NCBI GenBank assembly: GCA_020638575.1
Contig: JACKIH010000003.1
Span: 1,717,501-1,781,500, forward strand
Direction of reading: 5' to 3'
Length of the DNA stretch: 64,000 nucleotides
Origin: Rhodospirillaceae bacterium
GTDB lineage: Bacteria > Pseudomonadota > Alphaproteobacteria > DSM-16000 > Inquilinaceae
Of this stretch, positions 60,140-64,000 are shown one piece after another. The notes under the pieces are model-generated. The model had not been told where the DNA came from and did not search any database. It saw only the letters and a list, made by a program, of their open reading frames with translations. Each line of letters starts with the position of its first letter. The stretch's first letter is position 1. A program made the translations under genes and the position numbers.

Positions 60140-60526
60140 ATGGCCGTGGATATGTCGGTGAACATCCTGATCGTCGACGACTACAAGACGATGGTGATGA
60201 TCATCCGCAATTTGTTGAAGCAACTCGGGTTCAACCGCGTGGACGAAGCCCTGGACGGGGAGACGGCGCTGGCCAAGCTGCGCGCCGCCAACTTCGGGCT
60301 GGTGATCTCCGACTGGAACATGGAACCCATGAGCGGGCTCGACCTGCTGAAGGAGATCCGTGGCGATCCCCAGCTTACGGAGACCCCGTTCATCATGGTG
60401 ACCGCCGAAGCCAAGTCGAGCTACGTGATGGCCGCCAAGGAGGCCGGCGTGAACAACTACATCGTCAAGCCGTTCAACGCGGCCACCCTCAAGTCCAAGA
60501 TCCAGGCGGTGCTCGGCACGTTCTGA
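60140..60526 (+). CDS. cheY: CheY chemotaxis response regulator
   Basis: A 128-residue single receiver domain. The acidic pair is D13-D14 (LIVDDYKTM), the phospho-acceptor is D58 (LVISDWNMEPM), the switch threonine is T88 (IMVTAEA) and the lysine is K110 (YIVKPFN). The DWNMEPMSG text is typical of CheY that binds the motor switch, here FliM encoded 2 kb upstream. There is no output domain. It stands outside a che cluster, next to flagellar genes; a separate cheA must lie elsewhere. Confidence 0.94.
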   Translation: MAVDMSVNILIVDDYKTMVMIIRNLLKQLGFNRVDEALDGETALAKLRAANFGLVISDWNMEPMSGLDLLKEIRGDPQLTETPFIMVTAEAKSSYVMAAKEAGVNNYIVKPFNAATLKSKIQAVLGTF

Positions 60527-60554
60527 GCGGGTCCGGCCGAGCGGAGGCGCGTGC

Positions 60555-63500
60555 ATGGCGATACCGGACAGGAAGAAGCCACGGCCGAAGGCGGGCCGTC
60601 ACCAGGGGTGGTGGCGCGGAGCGCGGCTGTGGCTGATCGTCCTGCTGGGCGGTATCGCACTGGCCGCCGGCCGCGCCGATGCCGCCGAGGTGCGCGCTTG
60701 GGACTTCGACACCTTCGGCCGGGTGATCCTCGATTTCGGCGAGACCACGGACTACGCGGTGGACGTCTCCAGCGATGCCGTGGCGGTGACGTTCGCGCGG
60801 CCCTTCCCCGCCGATGGCGTGGCCGGGCTGGAGGCGGCGGCGGCACGGCTCGACCGCTTCGTGTCCGGCGCCAGCTTCTCCGCCGACCGCACGGTGCTGA
60901 CGCTCACCACCGCCGGGCCGATGCGGGTGAACGACTTCGCCATGGGCGACGGCATCGCCATCGACCTGTGGCGGCTGTCGCGCGACACCGCGACGGCTGC
61001 GGAGCCGGCACCCGCCGAGGAGCCGCCTGCGGCCGAAGCGCCCGAGATCGCGGGGCCGGCGCCAGCGGACGACACGGCGGGGCAAGAGCAAGCGGCCGGG
61101 GCCATCGCCATCGCCGAGGCCGCAGCGCCGGTGGCAACGGACGCGCCCGAAGCGAGTACCCCTGTCGCAGACCCACCGGTCGTGGTGGAAGGACCCACGG
61201 AGGGCGCGACCGTGGCGGACCCGGCGCCGGCCGGCGCACCGGCGCCCGCCCCCGGCCAGATCGCAGCCCCCGGCGGGACCGCCCCCGTCGCCGCACCGCG
61301 CACCGGCGATGCTGCCGCACCGGCCGCCGTCGAACCCGATCTCCCCGCCGAGCCGGACACCGCCGTCGAACCCGCGCAGCCGGTTCCGGCCGGCGGCATC
61401 GGTGTGGCAGAGCCCATCGACCAGGTGGAGACCGCCGAAGCCGAAGCGCTCGGCGAGGATGGCACGCCGCTGCCCTACATCCCGGTGCGCATCGGCCAGC
61501 ATCCGGGGTTCAGCCGCATCGTCTTGGACCTGCCGGAGCGCGTGCCCTTCCGCGTGGTGCGGGTGGGCGACACGGTGATCGCCGACCTGGCCCTGGCCGC
61601 CCGTGCCGACCTCACCGCCACCTGGGCGCAGACCCTGTCGGAGGTCACCGCCATCCGCCAGATCAGCGAGGGCGGCGACCTGGAGATGGGCATCGCGGTC
61701 GAACCGGACACCCAGGTTCGCTACTTCGGCACCGAGACCCAGGTGATCATCGATGTCATCGCGGCGGGCAGCCGCGTCGTGCCGATCCCCGGCTCGCTCA
61801 CCGCCAACGTCGCCACCGACCGGCCGGCTCCCGATCTGCCCCTCGGCCCGATCCGGCCGCCGCTGCCCGGCCACCGTCCCGATCCCGATGCCGTCACCGT
61901 TGCCGGCGATGGCGACGCGCCGGGGCCCGAGGACGCAGCCGAGGACGCAGCCGAGGACCCTGCCGAGGATGTGGCGGCGGACGCGGGCACGCCGACCGCA
62001 CCCGAAGCGCCCGGCGACACCGCGGCCGAAGCGCCGGAAGATCCCGGTTTGCCGGAGATCGAACCGCAATACGTCGACGCCGCACCGGCAGACCTGGCCG
62101 AGCCCATCGCGGCGCCGGCCGAGGTCGCAGTGGTCGCGCCGGAACCGGTGGCCGCCGCCGAGACGGTGGAACCGGTCGCCGCGGCGGACCTCGCACCGCA
62201 AGCGCCGGCACCGGCCGACGCGCCGGCCGTCGCCGAGGCGGCCCCGCCGCCCGCGGCTGCGGCGGTCGAGCCTGCGCAACCGGCTGTGATCGTCGCCGTG
62301 CCGAGCACGGCGGAAGACGCGCCTCAACCGGCAGACGTTGCCGCAGCGCCGCCGGTGACCGGCGACGCGCCACAGGTGGCCGAGAGCCCGGCGGACGTGC
62401 CGGCCGTGACGGACACCGCCGCCGCCGACCCGCCGGCCGAGGCACCCGCCGCCGCCGATCCGCCGGCCGAAGAGCCGCCGACCCCCGAAGTCCAGGTTGC
62501 CGAGAGCCCGCCGGACCCGCCGGCCGCGGCCGAAGCTCCCTCTCGCGGCGACGAATTGCGCGCGGTGGCATCCGGCGGCGCCCCGCCGCCCACGCTGGCC
62601 ACCGCCGACCGTGGCTCCCTGCCCGAGCTGCCGGGCCTGCCCCGCCTCGCCCAGGCGTCGCCCGGCGCGCTCGCCGCCGAACCGCTGGACGCCGTACCGG
62701 CCGTGCCGGTGGAGGAGATGACGCTGGAGCGGCCGAACGACGGCCTCGATATCCCGCCGGCCGTACCGCCGCAAACGCTGGTCGAACCGCCACCGCCGCC
62801 AACCGCACCGCAGCCCGACCGTGCGGTGACCTTCGCCTTCCCCGAACCGGTGCGCGCCACGGTGTTCCAGCGCGGCGACGGGCTGTGGCTGGTCTTCCAG
62901 TCGACGACGCCGGGCCTGCTCGACCCCGCCGCCCTGATGGCACAGGCCAGCGATGGGCTGGGCGATGCGCTGACCGCCGCGGCCCAAGGTGGCGTGGCGG
63001 TGCGCATTTCCATTGCCCCGGGCGAACACGCCCAGGCCCGCCGGGAGGGGACGGCGTGGACCATCGGCATTGCCGTCTCGCCCGAGCCACCGCAGCATCC
63101 CATCGCGGTGGCCAGCGATACCGGGAGCGAGACGGGCAGCGAGACGGGCAGCGAGGCCGGCGGGCGCGTGCTGATCGCCGTGCCGGGAGCCCCGGCGCCG
63201 GTGCGCTTCATGGATCCGGTGATCGGCGACCGGCTGATCGCCGTCACGGTGGACGACGACGGGGCCGCGATCCCCACCGCGCGCCGGTTCGCGCGCTTCA
63301 ACCTGCCGGCTACGGTGGCCGGTGCGGTGATCGAACCGCGCACCGAAGCGCTCAGCGTCGCCGCGGTGCCCGAGGGCGTGGCCATCTCCAGCCGCGACGG
63401 CCTGCAGCTGTCGCGCCCGGAAGATGCGCTGGCCGGCGATACCGCAGGGGCCAGCGGCAGCGACCGCCTGCTGGACCTGGCGGGCTGGCGCGGCGACCCC

Positions 63501-64000
63501 GGCCAGTTCCTGTCCAACCGCAGCGCCCTGCAACGCCGCGTCGCCCAGGTGGAGGGCGTGGAACAGGATCGCACGCGCCTGGAGCTGGCGCGCTTCCTGT
63601 TCGCCAACGGCCAGGAATCCGAAGCGCTCGGCATCCTCGGCCTGGTGGCCGATCGCAACGCCTGGCTGATCGACGACGATGCCGCCAGCCGGGCGATGCG
63701 CGGGGCCGCCCTGGCACTGGATGGCGATGGCGAGGCGGCCCTCGCCGACCTGGCTGCCCCGGACCTGGAGGCCAACGGGGAAGCCCGGCTGTGGCAGGGC
63801 GTGATCGCCGCCCAACACCACGATTGGGAAGCCGCGGCCCCCGCCTTCGCCAATGGCGAGGAGATCCTCAACGACTACCCCGACTGGCTGCTGGCGCGCC
63901 TCGCGCCGCTGGGCATCGAGGCGCTGCTGGAGACCGGCGACGTTTCGTCGGCCAATGCGCTGCTGGAGGCGCTGTCGGCCCGCCCCATCGCCCACGATCT
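60555..64000 (+). CDS. Large periplasmic AMIN/TPR protein (3' truncated by window end)
   Basis: An open frame of more than 1,148 residues begins at the ATG with GGAGG 8 bases upstream and runs past the window end. A basic N-terminus and membrane segment (LWLIVLLGGIALAAG, residues 26-40) precede an export site near ADAAE. Three AMIN-like strand-rich segments follow: residues 45-135 (VRAWDFDTFGRVILDFGE), about 310-410 (PVRIGQHPGFSRIVLDL) and about 755-850 (RATVFQRGDGLWLVFQS). Between them are very long Ala/Pro/Glu-rich linkers with short tandem repeats (EDAAEDAAED, SETGSETGSE). The end is helical and TPR-like (ELARFLFANGQESEALGILG). It likely binds peptidoglycan near the motor. It is not in an obvious operon beyond cheY. 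Confidence 0.82.
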   Translation, partial: MAIPDRKKPRPKAGRHQGWWRGARLWLIVLLGGIALAAGRADAAEVRAWDFDTFGRVILDFGETTDYAVDVSSDAVAVTFARPFPADGVAGLEAAAARLDRFVSGASFSADRTVLTLTTAGPMRVNDFAMGDGIAIDLWRLSRDTATAAEPAPAEEPPAAEAPEIAGPAPADDTAGQEQAAGAIAIAEAAAPVATDAPEASTPVADPPVVVEGPTEGATVADPAPAGAPAPAPGQIAAPGGTAPVAAPRTGDAAAPAAVEPDLPAEPDTAVEPAQPVPAGGIGVAEPIDQVETAEAEALGEDGTPLPYIPVRIGQHPGFSRIVLDLPERVPFRVVRVGDTVIADLALAARADLTATWAQTLSEVTAIRQISEGGDLEMGIAVEPDTQVRYFGTETQVIIDVIAAGSRVVPIPGSLTANVATDRPAPDLPLGPIRPPLPGHRPDPDAVTVAGDGDAPGPEDAAEDAAEDPAEDVAADAGTPTAPEAPGDTAAEAPEDPGLPEIEPQYVDAAPADLAEPIAAPAEVAVVAPEPVAAAETVEPVAAADLAPQAPAPADAPAVAEAAPPPAAAAVEPAQPAVIVAVPSTAEDAPQPADVAAAPPVTGDAPQVAESPADVPAVTDTAAADPPAEAPAAADPPAEEPPTPEVQVAESPPDPPAAAEAPSRGDELRAVASGGAPPPTLATADRGSLPELPGLPRLAQASPGALAAEPLDAVPAVPVEEMTLERPNDGLDIPPAVPPQTLVEPPPPPTAPQPDRAVTFAFPEPVRATVFQRGDGLWLVFQSTTPGLLDPAALMAQASDGLGDALTAAAQGGVAVRISIAPGEHAQARREGTAWTIGIAVSPEPPQHPIAVASDTGSETGSETGSEAGGRVLIAVPGAPAPVRFMDPVIGDRLIAVTVDDDGAAIPTARRFARFNLPATVAGAVIEPRTEALSVAAVPEGVAISSRDGLQLSRPEDALAGDTAGASGSDRLLDLAGWRGDPGQFLSNRSALQRRVAQVEGVEQDRTRLELARFLFANGQESEALGILGLVADRNAWLIDDDAASRAMRGAALALDGDGEAALADLAAPDLEANGEARLWQGVIAAQHHDWEAAAPAFANGEEILNDYPDWLLARLAPLGIEALLETGDVSSANALLEALSARPIAHD

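Noticed and set aside
60489..63995. Minus-strand open frame of 1,168 codons
   Set aside because: It is antisense to the AMIN/TPR gene, which has a ribosome-binding site, signal segment and domain structure. The minus frame has a low-complexity Arg/Gly composition typical of a shadow in GC-rich DNA.

Overview
The window is a GC-rich chromosomal segment (roughly 70% GC by eye) from an alphaproteobacterium, most likely a Rhodospirillales-like lineage. Evidence for this: the flagellar order fliL-fliM-DUF6468-motE next to flgF-flgG-flgA-flgH, an ATP synthase zeta (DUF1476) gene close to purC, a purC-purS arrangement, and a large AMIN/TPR periplasmic protein after cheY. No insertion sequence, prophage, CRISPR array or rRNA is visible. 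One tRNA-Gly(CCC) is present.

Layout. 0-4.8 kb: end of a D-threonine aldolase-like gene, an exported PRC-barrel protein, a PaaI thioesterase, isovaleryl-CoA dehydrogenase, and a MarR regulator divergent from a small monooxygenase over two palindromic operators. 4.8-25.6 kb: a sugar/polyol catabolism island. It holds kdgK-eda; a GH3-type adenylating enzyme; an operon of class II aldolase, FGGY kinase, dhaL, dhaK and an mtnA-type isomerase; a second FGGY kinase; and an eight-gene minus-strand operon. That operon encodes a dehydrogenase, a solute-binding protein, a SIS isomerase, two permeases, a TIM-barrel isomerase, a SorC regulator and a xylulokinase. The matching ABC ATPase diverges from it across a likely operator. 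25.6-32.7 kb: an adenylate cyclase, a DEAD-box helicase whose 3' end is duplicated around a small lipoprotein gene, a phytase-like esterase, an orphan rfbC, a RIO-like kinase and the tRNA. 32.8-36.5 kb: a YnjBCD-type ABC transporter. 36.7-52.3 kb: mostly housekeeping genes (OmpA lipoprotein, ApaG, TrkH, ArgE, PurQ, MscL, a DNA glycosylase, PurS, PurC, ATP synthase zeta) and an operon dgcN-dgcA-sodium channel-ugpQ. 52.8-64 kb: flagellar genes in two divergent groups, then cheY and the AMIN/TPR gene that runs off the window.

How the genes work together. The island appears able to import a sugar or polyol by ABC transport, oxidise it to a ketose, phosphorylate it with one of several kinases, and pass it through isomerases and a class II aldolase to dihydroxyacetone phosphate. 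KDG kinase and KDPG aldolase add an Entner-Doudoroff branch. The aldolase/FGGY/DhaL/DhaK/MtnA combination resembles the known 5-deoxyribose/methylthioribose DHAP shunt in its isomerase and aldolase. Its kinases are of other families, which makes it the best candidate here for an undescribed pathway.

Other features worth attention are the 94-bp direct repeat flanking a lipoprotein gene at the helicase 3' end, a near-perfect three-way-junction DNA element at 25635-25690, a shared element just after the stop codons of two genes in the polyol cluster, a bacterial sodium channel with the TLESWSM filter inside an amino-acid operon, and a G14 homopolymer. All functions are inferred from sequence alone. 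Start sites were chosen from ribosome-binding sites and family lengths.
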